NCBI GenBank assembly: GCA_944324425.1
Contig: CALUWE010000007.1
Coordinates: 39,174 to 103,173, forward strand
DNA from: Candidatus Gastranaerophilales bacterium
Lineage (GTDB): Bacteria; Cyanobacteriota; Vampirovibrionia; Gastranaerophilales; Gastranaerophilaceae
Length of the DNA: 64,000 nucleotides
Reading direction: 5' to 3'
The notes under the pieces are model-generated. The model had not been told where the DNA came from and searched no databases. It saw only the letters and a program-made list of their open reading frames with translations. The position numbers and the translations under genes are program-made. How positions within the stretch are numbered: the stretch's first letter is position 1; every line of letters begins with the position of its first letter. This document shows positions 52,128-60,653 of the stretch, piece after piece.

Positions 52128-53281
52128 AGCAAAAAATAATAATAGCAATAATTTCGATACTCATAGTTATACTTTTGGTTTTAATAGGCAAGAAAATATT
52201 TATTAAGACTGATGAATATACAACTGCCCCCATAAGAAGAGCCACAATAACAAAAGTAATAGAAGCTTCAGGCACTATAAACCCTGTTCAAACGGCAACT
52301 GTCGGTGCTCAGGTTTCAGGTAAAATAACGGCAGTCTATGTAGATTTCAACTCGCCTGTTAAAAAGGGGCAATTATTAGCCGAAATTGATACATCTTTGT
52401 TTCAGGCAAGTGTTGACCAGCAAAGGGCAAATATACAAAATGCCAAAGCACAATTAAGAAAGCTTGAAGCCACAACAAATTACGATAAATTAATGTATGA
52501 AAGATACTCAAATCTTCTAAAAAAAGGTTATGTTTCAAAAGCGGAAGTTGACCAATTAAAGGCGGTTTATTTGGCTGATGTTGCAAGCATTCAAGCCCAA
52601 AAAGCGCAAATAAGAGAAAACGAAGCATCCCTTAGAACGGCAGAATCAAATTTAGGGTATACCAAAATAATTTCACCCGTGGACGGGGTCATTATTTCAA
52701 AAGATGTTGAAGTGGGTGAAACAGTGGCATCAAGCTTCCAAACTCCTGAATTATTTTCCGTAGCCGAAGACTTAACAAAAATGCAAATTGAAACAAATGT
52801 GTCTGAAGCCGATATCGGAAATGTTTCAGTAGGGCAAGAAGCGGACTATACGCTTGATGGTTACCCAAATGAAACTTTTAAAGGGTATGTTAATCAGGTA
52901 AGATTATCTTCAACAACAACATCCAACGTTGTAACATATACTGTTGTAATTTCGGTTGAAAACAAAGACCTGAAATTAAAACCTGGTATGACAGCAAATG
53001 TTTCCATTGTTGTTAATAAAAAAGAAAATATCTTAACCGTTCTAAATTCAGCTTTAAAATTTACACCTGTCGGAAGAGATGTTAAATATGACACTCAAGG
53101 AATTTGGATTTTGGGCAAAAACAACAAGCCTGAAAGAATTACAATTGAAACCGGCATATCGGATGATGTTAAAACGGAAATTATAACAGACAAATTAAAA
53201 GAAAAAGATTTGGTAATAATAGGCAGAAAAGGGGTTGAAACCTCAGCAGGCAACGGCATGAGACCGCCAAGGTTTTTATAA
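52124..53281 (+). CDS. Periplasmic adaptor of MacAB-type exporter
   Basis: 385 residues. One N-terminal membrane anchor (about 4-25), then a membrane-fusion-protein layout: lipoyl half IEASGTINPVQTATVGAQVS, alpha-hairpin (about 105-165), second lipoyl half SPVDGVIISKDVEVGETVAS, and beta-barrel / proximal domains (PGMTANVSIVVNKKEN). It bridges the ABC permease to TolC. Next in order are the ATPase (1 base gap) and permease. Confidence 0.92.
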   Translation: MKQKIIIAIISILIVILLVLIGKKIFIKTDEYTTAPIRRATITKVIEASGTINPVQTATVGAQVSGKITAVYVDFNSPVKKGQLLAEIDTSLFQASVDQQRANIQNAKAQLRKLEATTNYDKLMYERYSNLLKKGYVSKAEVDQLKAVYLADVASIQAQKAQIRENEASLRTAESNLGYTKIISPVDGVIISKDVEVGETVASSFQTPELFSVAEDLTKMQIETNVSEADIGNVSVGQEADYTLDGYPNETFKGYVNQVRLSSTTTSNVVTYTVVISVENKDLKLKPGMTANVSIVVNKKENILTVLNSALKFTPVGRDVKYDTQGIWILGKNNKPERITIETGISDDVKTEIITDKLKEKDLVIIGRKGVETSAGNGMRPPRFL

Positions 53282-53282
53282 A

Positions 53283-53990
53283 ATGGCAGTAATTCAAGTT
53301 AAAAATTTAATAAAAACATATAAAACAGGCGACAGCGAATTTAACGCACTTGATTGTGTTTCTTTGTCAATTGAATATGGTGAAATGGTTGCCATTATGG
53401 GGCCATCAGGTTCAGGCAAATCAACATTTATGAACCAAATCGGCTGTCTTGATAAACCGACATCGGGAGAATATTATTTAGACGGTGTTAATGTTGAAAC
53501 AATGGACCATGATGAACTTGCCCAAATAAGAAACCTAAAATTAGGGTTTGTTTTTCAAGGTTTTAATTTAATTTCAAAAACAACCGCCGTTGAAAACGTC
53601 GAACTCCCTATGATATATAAAGGTATAAATAAAGAGGAAAGAAGACAAAGAGCGGTTGATGCCCTAAAAATTGTAGGTTTGGAAAAAAGAATGGAACATA
53701 TGCCAAACCAAATGTCAGGGGGGCAGCAGCAAAGGGTTGCAATTGCAAGAGCAATTGTAAATGATGCGCCGGTTATTTTGGCGGATGAACCTACAGGTAA
53801 CTTAGACACAAAAACAAGTATTGACGTTATGAATTTTTTTGTTGAATTAAACGAAAAATACAAAAAAACAATCGTAATTGTAACCCATGAAGATGATATT
53901 GCCGCATATTGCAAAAGAATTGTAAGATTTAGAGACGGAAAAATTATTTCGGATGAAATAAATAAAAAAAGAACCGAGGTGAATTTATGA
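53283..53990 (+). CDS. ABC transporter ATP-binding protein, MacB/LolD type
   Basis: 235 residues. Walker A GPSGSGKST, Q-loop VFQGFNLI, signature MSGGQQQRVAIARAI, Walker B VILADEPTGNLD and H-loop VTHEDDI. The NLDTKTS segment is typical of MacB/LolD-class ATPases, which power mechanotransmission rather than substrate passage through the inner membrane. The permease gene starts 4 bases before its end. Confidence 0.95.
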   Translation: MAVIQVKNLIKTYKTGDSEFNALDCVSLSIEYGEMVAIMGPSGSGKSTFMNQIGCLDKPTSGEYYLDGVNVETMDHDELAQIRNLKLGFVFQGFNLISKTTAVENVELPMIYKGINKEERRQRAVDALKIVGLEKRMEHMPNQMSGGQQQRVAIARAIVNDAPVILADEPTGNLDTKTSIDVMNFFVELNEKYKKTIVIVTHEDDIAAYCKRIVRFRDGKIISDEINKKRTEVNL

Positions 53991-55213
53991 TAGATTTTAA
54001 ATCCACCTTTAAAATTGCTGTTTTATCATTAAAAACAAATAAAATGCGTTCTTGCCTTACAAGTTTAGGCATAATTATCGGTGTTGCAGCCGTTATTGTA
54101 ATGCTTGCAATAGGAACAGGCGCCAGCACAAAAGTTACAAAAGATATGGAATCCATGGGCTCAAACCTTTTAACCGTAAGGTCAGCATCCGCTAACCAAG
54201 GGGGTGTAAGACAAGGTGCAGGCTCAAGGCCGACATTAACCCTTAAAGATGCAATGACTATAAACAGGTTGGCAAGAGGTGTTGAGGCTGTTGCCCCTGT
54301 TTCAAATCAAAATATGCAGGTTATATATGGTAATCAAAACTGGTCAACAACGGTTTATGGTACAACAGGGAAATATTTGGGCATAAAAGCTTATGAAATT
54401 TTAATCGGCAGAAATTTTACAGCAGAAGATGTTAAAAATTCAACTAAAGTTGCAATTATAGGTTCAACCGTATCAAGCGAATTATTCGGCGATGTTAACC
54501 CTGTGGGTAAAACCATAAGAATAGGGGGAGTGCCATTTAGAGTAATTTCCGTTTTAAAAACAAAAGGTTCAAGTGGCCCTTTTGATAACGACGACTTAAT
54601 TTTTATTCCGATAACAACAGCCCAAAAGAAGGTTTTCGGGGTTTATTTCCCAGGGACTGTTAATATGATTGTTGTTAAATCTAAAACCCCTGAACTTATG
54701 GAATACACGGAAGCGGACATAAATGAAATTTTAATTAAAAGGCACAATATCGGGCTAAACCAAGAAAAAGATTTTGAAATAAGAAATTCAGCCGAATTTC
54801 AGGAAAGATTAAAATCAACCGTTAAAACATTTTCAATTCTTTTGGGCTCAATTGCTTCTGTTTCCTTGCTTGTAGGGGGTATAGGCATAATGAACATTAT
54901 GCTTGTTTCAGTAACTGAAAGAACCCGTGAAATCGGCATCAGAATGGCAATAGGCGCAAGAAGCAGCGACATTAGAAAACAATTTTTAATTGAAGCTCTT
55001 TTGCTTGCAATAATAGGCGGGCTTATAGGAGTTGTTGCAGGTATTATAACATCATTTATGGTTACCAAATTTTCTGACCTAACGGCTGAAATAACGGCGT
55101 TTTCAATAATTTTATCATTAAGCTTTTCTGCAATTGTGGGTGTTTTATTCGGCTTTTACCCTGCATACAAGGCTTCTTTGTTGAACCCTATTGACGCTCT
55201 CAGGTATGAATAA
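53987..55213 (+). CDS. ABC permease, MacB/FtsX type
   Basis: 408 residues. N-terminal transmembrane helix (SLGIIIGVAAVIVMLAIGTG), a MacB_PCD periplasmic domain (about 50-260), and three C-terminal helices with VGGIGIMNIMLVSVTERTRE and GIRMAIGARSSDIRKQFLIE, diagnostic of MacB-like permeases. It is split from the ATPase, as in many non-proteobacteria. Possible cargo: antimicrobial peptides, lipoproteins or exoproteins. Confidence 0.94.
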   Translation: MIDFKSTFKIAVLSLKTNKMRSCLTSLGIIIGVAAVIVMLAIGTGASTKVTKDMESMGSNLLTVRSASANQGGVRQGAGSRPTLTLKDAMTINRLARGVEAVAPVSNQNMQVIYGNQNWSTTVYGTTGKYLGIKAYEILIGRNFTAEDVKNSTKVAIIGSTVSSELFGDVNPVGKTIRIGGVPFRVISVLKTKGSSGPFDNDDLIFIPITTAQKKVFGVYFPGTVNMIVVKSKTPELMEYTEADINEILIKRHNIGLNQEKDFEIRNSAEFQERLKSTVKTFSILLGSIASVSLLVGGIGIMNIMLVSVTERTREIGIRMAIGARSSDIRKQFLIEALLLAIIGGLIGVVAGIITSFMVTKFSDLTAEITAFSIILSLSFSAIVGVLFGFYPAYKASLLNPIDALRYE

Positions 55214-55884
55214 TGAATGAAATTTTTAAAAATATAAAATATATTTTTTCAGATTTTGACGGCACAATTTCAAAATATGATGTTGTTCATAAATTTATCC
55301 ACAATTTTGCGGAAGGCGAGGTTGATACTGCGGAAAAATTGTGGTGCGAAGGTAAATTGTCTACAAAAGAATGTTTTAATATTCAGCTTCAAAAAGTTAA
55401 AACTTTGACCCCTGAAGGGCTAGAAAAATTTCTTGATGAAATTGAAATTGACCCTTACTTTGTCGAATTTTACCGATTGGTAAAAAAAGAAAATAAAGAA
55501 TTAATTGTTTTATCGGATGGTTTTGATTGTTTTATAGAAAAAGTTTTTAAAAATCACAATTTATCGGATATAAAAGTTTATTCAAATCATCTTGAAACTT
55601 ATATTGAAAACGGTTTTTTAAGGTTTAAGTTAACTTCCCCCAATCACAATTTGAATTGCTCAATAGGTTCAGGCTGCTGCAAATGCAAAGCGGCAGAAAA
55701 ATATTCCAAAAATTTTATTTATATAGGAGATGGTTTGTCGGATAGGTGCATTGCAAAAAAAGCTGATTTGTTGTTTGCCAAAAAAAGTTTGGAAGTTTTT
55801 TGCAAAAATGAAAATGTAAGTTATCTTCCGTATAAAACTTTTCAAGATATTATAAATTGCATAAAAGGTGCCGAAATTATCTAG
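55213..55884 (+). CDS. HAD phosphatase, MtnX-like
   Basis: 223 residues. Motif I FSDFDGTISKYD, motif II IVLSDGFDCFIE, and motif IV YIGDGLSDRCIA as in HAD-IB/MtnX phosphatases of methionine salvage. A GSGCCKCKAA segment is unusual and might bind a metal. The ATG overlaps the permease stop (TAATG), so it is in the exporter operon. Its stop overlaps the convergent protease gene by 8 bases. MtnA at 42533 makes a salvage role plausible, but not certain. Confidence 0.75.
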   Translation: MNEIFKNIKYIFSDFDGTISKYDVVHKFIHNFAEGEVDTAEKLWCEGKLSTKECFNIQLQKVKTLTPEGLEKFLDEIEIDPYFVEFYRLVKKENKELIVLSDGFDCFIEKVFKNHNLSDIKVYSNHLETYIENGFLRFKLTSPNHNLNCSIGSGCCKCKAAEKYSKNFIYIGDGLSDRCIAKKADLLFAKKSLEVFCKNENVSYLPYKTFQDIINCIKGAEII

Positions 55885-56569
55885 AAACAACATTCTTGTT
55901 TTTTACCATTGCAATAAAATCCTTTGCATAATTAACGGGAACCGCAAAGCCTATGCCTATGTTTGAACGGTTGTTATCGGGATTATAAATAGACTGGTTA
56001 ATTCCTATAACTTCGCCGTTTAAATTAATTAAAGGGCCGCCTGAGCAGCCTGGGTTTATGGCAGCATCTGTTTGAATTTTTTTCCTTTGATAATCAATTC
56101 TTGAAATTATCCCTATGGTTAAAGTTCCTCTAAAACCAAAGGGGTTCCCTATTGCTAAAACTTCTTCCCCTACTCTCACATTTTCGGAATCGCCGAATTT
56201 TACTGTTTGCAAGGGTTCTTTTGGTTCAATTTTAACAAGAGCAAGGTCGTTTTTATCCCTTAAAAGTGCAACGACTTTTCCTTTGTATGTTTTGCCGGAA
56301 GAAGTCGTTATTTCAATGTTTTTGGCCTTATTTACCACATGAAGGCTTGTTAAAATAACTCCGTCCGGTGAAATTATACACCCTGTACCGGATGAAACAC
56401 CCTGTTCCAAGTTTGCTTCGATAGCTACAATTGAAGGTGTTACTTGCTCATAGACAAGGCTGTATGTGTTATCTTGGCTTCTTGCCATTGCTTCTGGCAT
56501 GAAATATGAAAAAAACGTTACAATTAATAAGAAAATAGGCAATATTAAACCTTGTTTTGTTTTATTCAT
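55877..56569 (-). CDS. Trypsin-like serine protease (HtrA/DegP type, no PDZ)
   Basis: 230 residues from the ATG at 56569; the frame also opens six codons earlier at 56587. An N-terminal hydrophobic segment (signal peptide or anchor, GLILPIFLLIVTFFSYF), then a chymotrypsin-fold domain: His in ILTSLHVVNKA, Asp in KNDLALVKIEP and Ser in PGCSGGPLINL. All three catalytic residues are present. It ends soon after the protease domain without the usual C-terminal PDZ domain. Probably periplasmic protein quality control or processing. Confidence 0.88.
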   Translation of the reverse strand: MNKTKQGLILPIFLLIVTFFSYFMPEAMARSQDNTYSLVYEQVTPSIVAIEANLEQGVSSGTGCIISPDGVILTSLHVVNKAKNIEITTSSGKTYKGKVVALLRDKNDLALVKIEPKEPLQTVKFGDSENVRVGEEVLAIGNPFGFRGTLTIGIISRIDYQRKKIQTDAAINPGCSGGPLINLNGEVIGINQSIYNPDNNRSNIGIGFAVPVNYAKDFIAMVKNKNVVSR

Positions 56570-56633
56570 TGTGTGTGAAAACTCCATTAGTCATATATAG
56601 GTAGAATTTAAACATTGATTAATACGGATTTCA

Positions 56634-56662
56634 TTGCCCCCATAGGTTAGATGTGATATAAT
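56634..56662 (+). promoter_or_regulatory. Strong candidate promoter of the DUF561 gene
   Basis: TTGCCC and TATAAT separated by exactly 17 bases, with an extended -10 (TGATATAAT). The best sigma-70-like match in the window; the -10 ends 28 bases before the ATG. Confidence 0.65.
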
Positions 56663-56690
56663 TCACTTAACTCTTAGGAAAGGAAGAAAA

Positions 56691-57476
56691 ATGAGAAGTT
56701 TAGAAGTTTTTAAAAGACATTTAAAAGAAAAAAGAGCAGTTAAAATTATTTCAGGTATCAATAATTTTGATTTGACTTCAGTTGCAAGTGTTTGCCGTGC
56801 GGCACAAATCGGTCTTGCTTCAGCAGTTGACGTTGCTGCAGATGAACAAGTTATTAAAACCGCTAAAGAAAACACAAAACTCCCTGTTTTTGTTTCATCA
56901 ACACAACCATTCAGCCTTAAAAAAGCCGTAAAATGGGGTGCAGATGCAATCGAAGTTGGTAATTTCGACGCATTATATGCAGACGGCGTTGACTTTGGTG
57001 CAGATGAAATTTATGAAATTGCACTTGAAACCATGACATTATGTGAAAATGACAACATTTTTACTTGCGTTACGGTTCCCGGCTGCATTTCGATTGAAGA
57101 ACAAATTAAACTTGCTAAAAAGCTTGAACTTTTAGGCGTAGATTTAATTCAAACCGAAGGTGTAAAACCGATGATGGCAAGAAAAGATTCAACTTCAAGT
57201 GATTTATTATCAATTGCACATATGACAATTTCAAACACAATGGAAATTGCTAAAAGTGTTAATGTTCCTGTTATGACAGCATCAGGCATCACTCCTCAAA
57301 CAGCTCCTTTAGCTTTTGCTGCAGGTGCCAGCGCAGTTGGTGTCGGTTCAGCCGTTAACAAATTAAAAACTCAAATTGCAATGGCACAAACCGTAAGAGA
57401 ACTTGTTGGTGCAGTTAACTACAAAGAAATTATCAAGAAAGAACAAGAAAGCCCAATCAACGTTTATTCAATGTAA
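56691..57476 (+). CDS. DUF561 / Ycf23 family protein
   Basis: 261 residues, TIM-barrel-like. Matches the Ycf23/DUF561 family of cyanobacteria and plastids: KIISGINNFDLTSVASVCRA, then GADAIEVGNFDALY, VTVPGCISIEEQIKLAKKLE, and a C-terminal PVMTASGITPQTAPLAFAAG phosphate-binding-like loop. The reaction is unknown. GGAAAGGAAG precedes the ATG. It is a marker for cyanobacterial-lineage affiliation. Confidence 0.9.
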   Translation: MRSLEVFKRHLKEKRAVKIISGINNFDLTSVASVCRAAQIGLASAVDVAADEQVIKTAKENTKLPVFVSSTQPFSLKKAVKWGADAIEVGNFDALYADGVDFGADEIYEIALETMTLCENDNIFTCVTVPGCISIEEQIKLAKKLELLGVDLIQTEGVKPMMARKDSTSSDLLSIAHMTISNTMEIAKSVNVPVMTASGITPQTAPLAFAAGASAVGVGSAVNKLKTQIAMAQTVRELVGAVNYKEIIKKEQESPINVYSM

Positions 57477-57497
57477 ACTTTCTGTTTGATAAATATT

Positions 57498-57527
57498 AAA
57501 AAGCGGTTCAAAGTTGAGCCGCTTTTT
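57498..57527 (+). terminator. Terminator of the DUF561 gene
   Basis: Stem AAGCGGTTCA/TGAGCCGCTT with one G-U pair, followed by six Ts. Confidence 0.85.
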
Positions 57528-57588
57528 TATTTAATCGGTTTTAATTTTATGATAAAATAACATTGTGTTAGAGATATGGAGAGTTGTT

Positions 57589-58002
57589 ATGAAGAAATAC
57601 TTAGTATTAATGCTCGCACTTTCTTTGGGCGTTGGCGCTTCTTTTGCCGCATCTTTTGGCGATTCATTTAAAAACGCAGTTAAAAGCGATTTAAACAATG
57701 TTAAAAGCGCGGTTCAAAAAGATGTTCAGGCTCAAAAACAAGAAGCACAAAAACAAAAAGCCGCTGAAAATAAGGCAAAAATTGCTACCATAAACAAAGA
57801 AAGAAAAGAAAAATTAAGCCCTGTTGAAACTGAAATTAAAGCAAAAGAAGCACAAATAAAATCAACAAAAAATGATAAAACAATAACCGAAACGGAAAGA
57901 ACAATAAGATTAAAAGCTTATCAAAAACAACTTGACAGCTTAAATAACAAAAAAGCAAACATAAATAAGCTTTATGATGCAAGAGTAAAAGCTCTTCAAT
58001 AA
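57589..58002 (+). CDS. Small secreted coiled-coil protein
   Basis: 137 residues from the ATG at 57589, preferred to a TTG eight codons earlier because GGAGAG lies 6 bases upstream and the signal peptide then starts at residue 1 (MKKYLVLMLALSLGVGASFA). The mature part is a Lys/Gln/Ala-rich long helix (VQKDVQAQKQEAQKQKAAEN), likely coiled coil. Periplasmic or outer-membrane-associated role possible; the family is unknown. Confidence 0.75.
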   Translation: MKKYLVLMLALSLGVGASFAASFGDSFKNAVKSDLNNVKSAVQKDVQAQKQEAQKQKAAENKAKIATINKERKEKLSPVETEIKAKEAQIKSTKNDKTITETERTIRLKAYQKQLDSLNNKKANINKLYDARVKALQ

Positions 58003-58027
58003 AACATTTTGTTTAAATGAAAACAAA

Positions 58028-58058
58028 AAATGCTCATCAATATGATGAGCATTTTTTA
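58028..58058. terminator. Bidirectional terminator after the coiled-coil protein
   Basis: Stem ATGCTCATCA/TGATGAGCAT with a 3-base loop, As upstream, six Ts downstream. Confidence 0.85.
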
Positions 58059-58072
58059 TCAGTTGATAAAAT

Positions 58073-58273
58073 TCATCCTTCTGCAACAACGGTTGCGATT
58101 AAATCGCCGTAGCTGTTAAAACTGCCGTCTGTTTTTTCAACAATGTAGTTATAGCCAACTTTTCCTTCAATGGCTTTTTTTGCTTTTTCTAAGGCAATTT
58201 CATAATCATCTGTTTCAATAATTAAAGTTCTTGATAATTCTGAATGGTTTTTTTCGGTGTAAACTTGATACAT
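58073..58273 (-). CDS. Small hypothetical protein
   Basis: 66 residues. Alternating strand-helix-strand pattern (YQVYTEKNHSELSRTLIIET, then ALEKAKKAIEG, then YNYIVEKTDGSF), suggesting a small alpha/beta domain. No family recognised. AAGGAGG precedes the ATG, 10 bases after the dehydrogenase gene on the same strand, so it is probably the last gene of that operon. Confidence 0.65.
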   Translation of the reverse strand: MYQVYTEKNHSELSRTLIIETDDYEIALEKAKKAIEGKVGYNYIVEKTDGSFNSYGDLIATVVAEG

Positions 58274-58283
58274 AGTTTCCTCC

Positions 58284-59282
58284 TTATTTTAAATTTTTAA
58301 TAATTTCATCTCTAAATTCTGTTGTTGTGGCACATCCGCCTAAATCTTTGGTTAAAACCCTGCCTTCTTTTATTGTTTTAAATAAAGCTTTTTCAATGTT
58401 TTCTGCTTTTTCAAATTCATTTATGTGTTTTAGCATTTGAATTGCGCACATTAAAAGAGCGGATGGGTTTGCAAGGTTTTTGCCTTTAATATCAGGCGCA
58501 GACCCATGGACAGGTTCAAAAACGGCACAATTAAGGCCTATATTTGCACCTTGAGCAACGCCAAGGCCGCCAATAAGCCCTGCCGTTAAATCTGAAACAA
58601 TGTCGCCATATAAATTAGGCATAACAAGAACATCAAACTTTGAAGGATTTTGAACAAGCTGCATACAAAGAGCATCAACTAAAATTTCTTTATATTCAAT
58701 TTCAGGATATTTTTTTGCAACTTCTCTTGCGCATTCTAAAAAAAGCCCGTCCGTTAATTTGCAAATGTTTGCTTTAGAAACCGCCCAAACAGTTTTTCTT
58801 TTGTATTTTTTAGCATATTCAAAAGCGTATTCCACAATTCTTGTTGAAGCTTTTCTTGTGATGATTTTAATTGAGTGCATTTCATTATCATCAATTTTTT
58901 CTTCAACACCTGCATAAACATCTTCCGTATTTTCTCTTACAACAACAAGATCAACATTATTAAAAGGGGTTTTAATTCCTTCAATGTTTTTACAAGGGCG
59001 AATATTTGCATATAGGTCAAGTTCTTTTCTTAAACGAACATTAACAGACCTGAAGCCTTTTCCTATTGGTGTTGTAACAGGGGCTTTCAGGGCAACTTTA
59101 TTTTTTTTGATACTTTCAATTACTCTGTTTGGCAAAGGGTCGCCTTCTTTTTCAATAACATCTTCCCCTGCGGTTTGAATTTCCCAATTAATTTGAACTC
59201 CCGCCGCATCTAAAATTTTAACAACGGCATCTGAAATCTCTGGGCCAATGCCATCGCCGTTTATTAAAGTTATATTGTGCAT
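58284..59282 (-). CDS. NAD-type isocitrate/isopropylmalate dehydrogenase family enzyme
   Basis: 332 residues; beta-decarboxylating dehydrogenase. Motifs: NGDGIGPEISDAVVKILDAA, the substrate-binding ANIRPCKNIEG with VVVRENTEDVYAG, PNLYGDIVSDLTAGLIGGLG and EPVHGSAPDIKGKNLANP. The RENTEDVYAGVE block resembles NAD-dependent isocitrate or homoisocitrate dehydrogenases more than LeuB. The adjacent aconitase/isomerase small subunit 9 bases upstream suggests consecutive steps, citrate to 2-oxoglutarate or the leucine-type equivalent. Confidence 0.82.
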   Translation of the reverse strand: MHNITLINGDGIGPEISDAVVKILDAAGVQINWEIQTAGEDVIEKEGDPLPNRVIESIKKNKVALKAPVTTPIGKGFRSVNVRLRKELDLYANIRPCKNIEGIKTPFNNVDLVVVRENTEDVYAGVEEKIDDNEMHSIKIITRKASTRIVEYAFEYAKKYKRKTVWAVSKANICKLTDGLFLECAREVAKKYPEIEYKEILVDALCMQLVQNPSKFDVLVMPNLYGDIVSDLTAGLIGGLGVAQGANIGLNCAVFEPVHGSAPDIKGKNLANPSALLMCAIQMLKHINEFEKAENIEKALFKTIKEGRVLTKDLGGCATTTEFRDEIIKNLK

Positions 59283-59291
59283 TTCGTCTCC

Positions 59292-59795
59292 TTAAACAAA
59301 ACTAAAATCGCCGTTTTTCTTAATATGTTCAATTAAACCGCCGTCATTTAAAAGTTTAATCATAACATCGGGAAGGGGCATAATTTCAATTTCAATATTT
59401 TTAGTTACATCTTTTAAAACGCCTTTTTGAACATCAAGCTCAAGTTCATCGCCTGCGTCAATTTTATCTGTGTCGCATTCAATTAAAAGAAGGCCTATAT
59501 TAATTGCGTTTCTGTAAAAAATTCTTGCAAAGCTTTTTGCAATAACAGCGCCAACGCCTGCAATTTTAATAATTTGCGGGGCATGCTCTCTAGATGAACC
59601 AAGCCCAAAGTTGCTTCCTGCAACAACAAAATCGCCTTTTTTCATAGATGATGCAAAATTTGGGTCTGCGTCTTCTAAAACATGTTTTGAAAATTCTTCC
59701 AAGTTGCTTCTTAAGTGGAATAATCTGCCGGGGGCAATGTGGTCTGTTGAAATGCCATCGCCAAATTTAAACGCTTTACCTTTTTTAATTTCCAT
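59292..59795 (-). CDS. Aconitase / isopropylmalate isomerase small subunit
   Basis: 167 residues; swivel domain that pairs with a separately encoded Fe-S large subunit. Motifs: KFGDGISTDHIAPGRLFHLR, then AGSNFGLGSSREHAPQIIKI and VIAKSFARIFYRNAINIG. The substrate loop reads LFHLRSNLEEF, with the Arg typical of aconitase/homoaconitase-type proteins and not the hydrophobic residue of many LeuD proteins. With an isocitrate-dehydrogenase-like gene next to it, a split aconitase is plausible. The large subunit is not in the window. Confidence 0.78.
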   Translation of the reverse strand: MEIKKGKAFKFGDGISTDHIAPGRLFHLRSNLEEFSKHVLEDADPNFASSMKKGDFVVAGSNFGLGSSREHAPQIIKIAGVGAVIAKSFARIFYRNAINIGLLLIECDTDKIDAGDELELDVQKGVLKDVTKNIEIEIMPLPDVMIKLLNDGGLIEHIKKNGDFSFV

Positions 59796-59852
59796 AAATT
59801 TTCTTCCTCAAAAACTTTATTTATTTCTTTTGTTTAAATTATAATATAAACC

Positions 59853-60653
59853 ATGGCAAATGAAAAACTAAAAGTCGGAGTATTAGGTTTAGGTTTAATT
59901 GGCGGCTCAATTTTAAAGGCGCTTCATTCGACAAATAAATATTTTTTATATGCTGTTTCAAAATCATCTTTTAAAAAAGCGGAAAGCTTTGCAGATAAAG
60001 TTTCTTGTGATATAAACCTTTTAGCTGAATGTGATGTTGTTTTTGTTTGCTCTAAAATGAATGAAACAAATGAAAAATTGTATGAACTGAACAACATTTT
60101 AAAAAAAGAAACGATTGTAGCTGATGTTTGCTCCATTAAAAACTTTTTGCCAAATGACCTTAATTTTAATTTTATTTCATCTCACCCAATGGCAGGAACA
60201 GAATTTACAGGCTTTGAAAATTCTTTTAAAGAACTTTTTTATAATGCAAAATGGATTATAGAAAAAAATAACCCTATTTTGGAAGAATTAATTTCAGATA
60301 TGAAGGCAAAGCCAATTTTAATGACAAGAAAAAAACAAGATGAAATAACATCTAAAATTTCACATCTTCCAATGTTGATTGCTTTTGCGCTTTTTGATTC
60401 AACAGAAAATGAAGACAGAATTATAGCATCATCCGGTTTCCGTGATATGACAAGGCTTGCTGTTACAAACCCTGATTTGGCTTTTGATATGCTTCAATTT
60501 AACAAAGAAAATATTTTAATTGCTTATGAAAAATTTCTTCAAAAATTTGAAGAATTAAAGAATATGGATGAAAAAGATTTTAAAAATCAAGTTCAAGAAA
60601 TTGCCGAAAAAAGGCAAAAAATGTATGATGAAAACGGGAAAAATATACTTTGA
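59853..60653 (+). CDS. tyrA: Prephenate dehydrogenase
   Basis: 266 residues; NAD(P)-dependent step of tyrosine synthesis. N-terminal nucleotide-binding GVLGLGLIGGSILKALHS, then VFVCSKMNE, the diagnostic SSHPMAGTEFTGFENSFKEL, and a C-terminal helical domain with DEITSKISHLPMLIAFAL and SSGFRDMTRLA. A TATAAT box lies close to the ATG. The permease gene overlaps its stop. Confidence 0.9.
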   Translation: MANEKLKVGVLGLGLIGGSILKALHSTNKYFLYAVSKSSFKKAESFADKVSCDINLLAECDVVFVCSKMNETNEKLYELNNILKKETIVADVCSIKNFLPNDLNFNFISSHPMAGTEFTGFENSFKELFYNAKWIIEKNNPILEELISDMKAKPILMTRKKQDEITSKISHLPMLIAFALFDSTENEDRIIASSGFRDMTRLAVTNPDLAFDMLQFNKENILIAYEKFLQKFEELKNMDEKDFKNQVQEIAEKRQKMYDENGKNIL

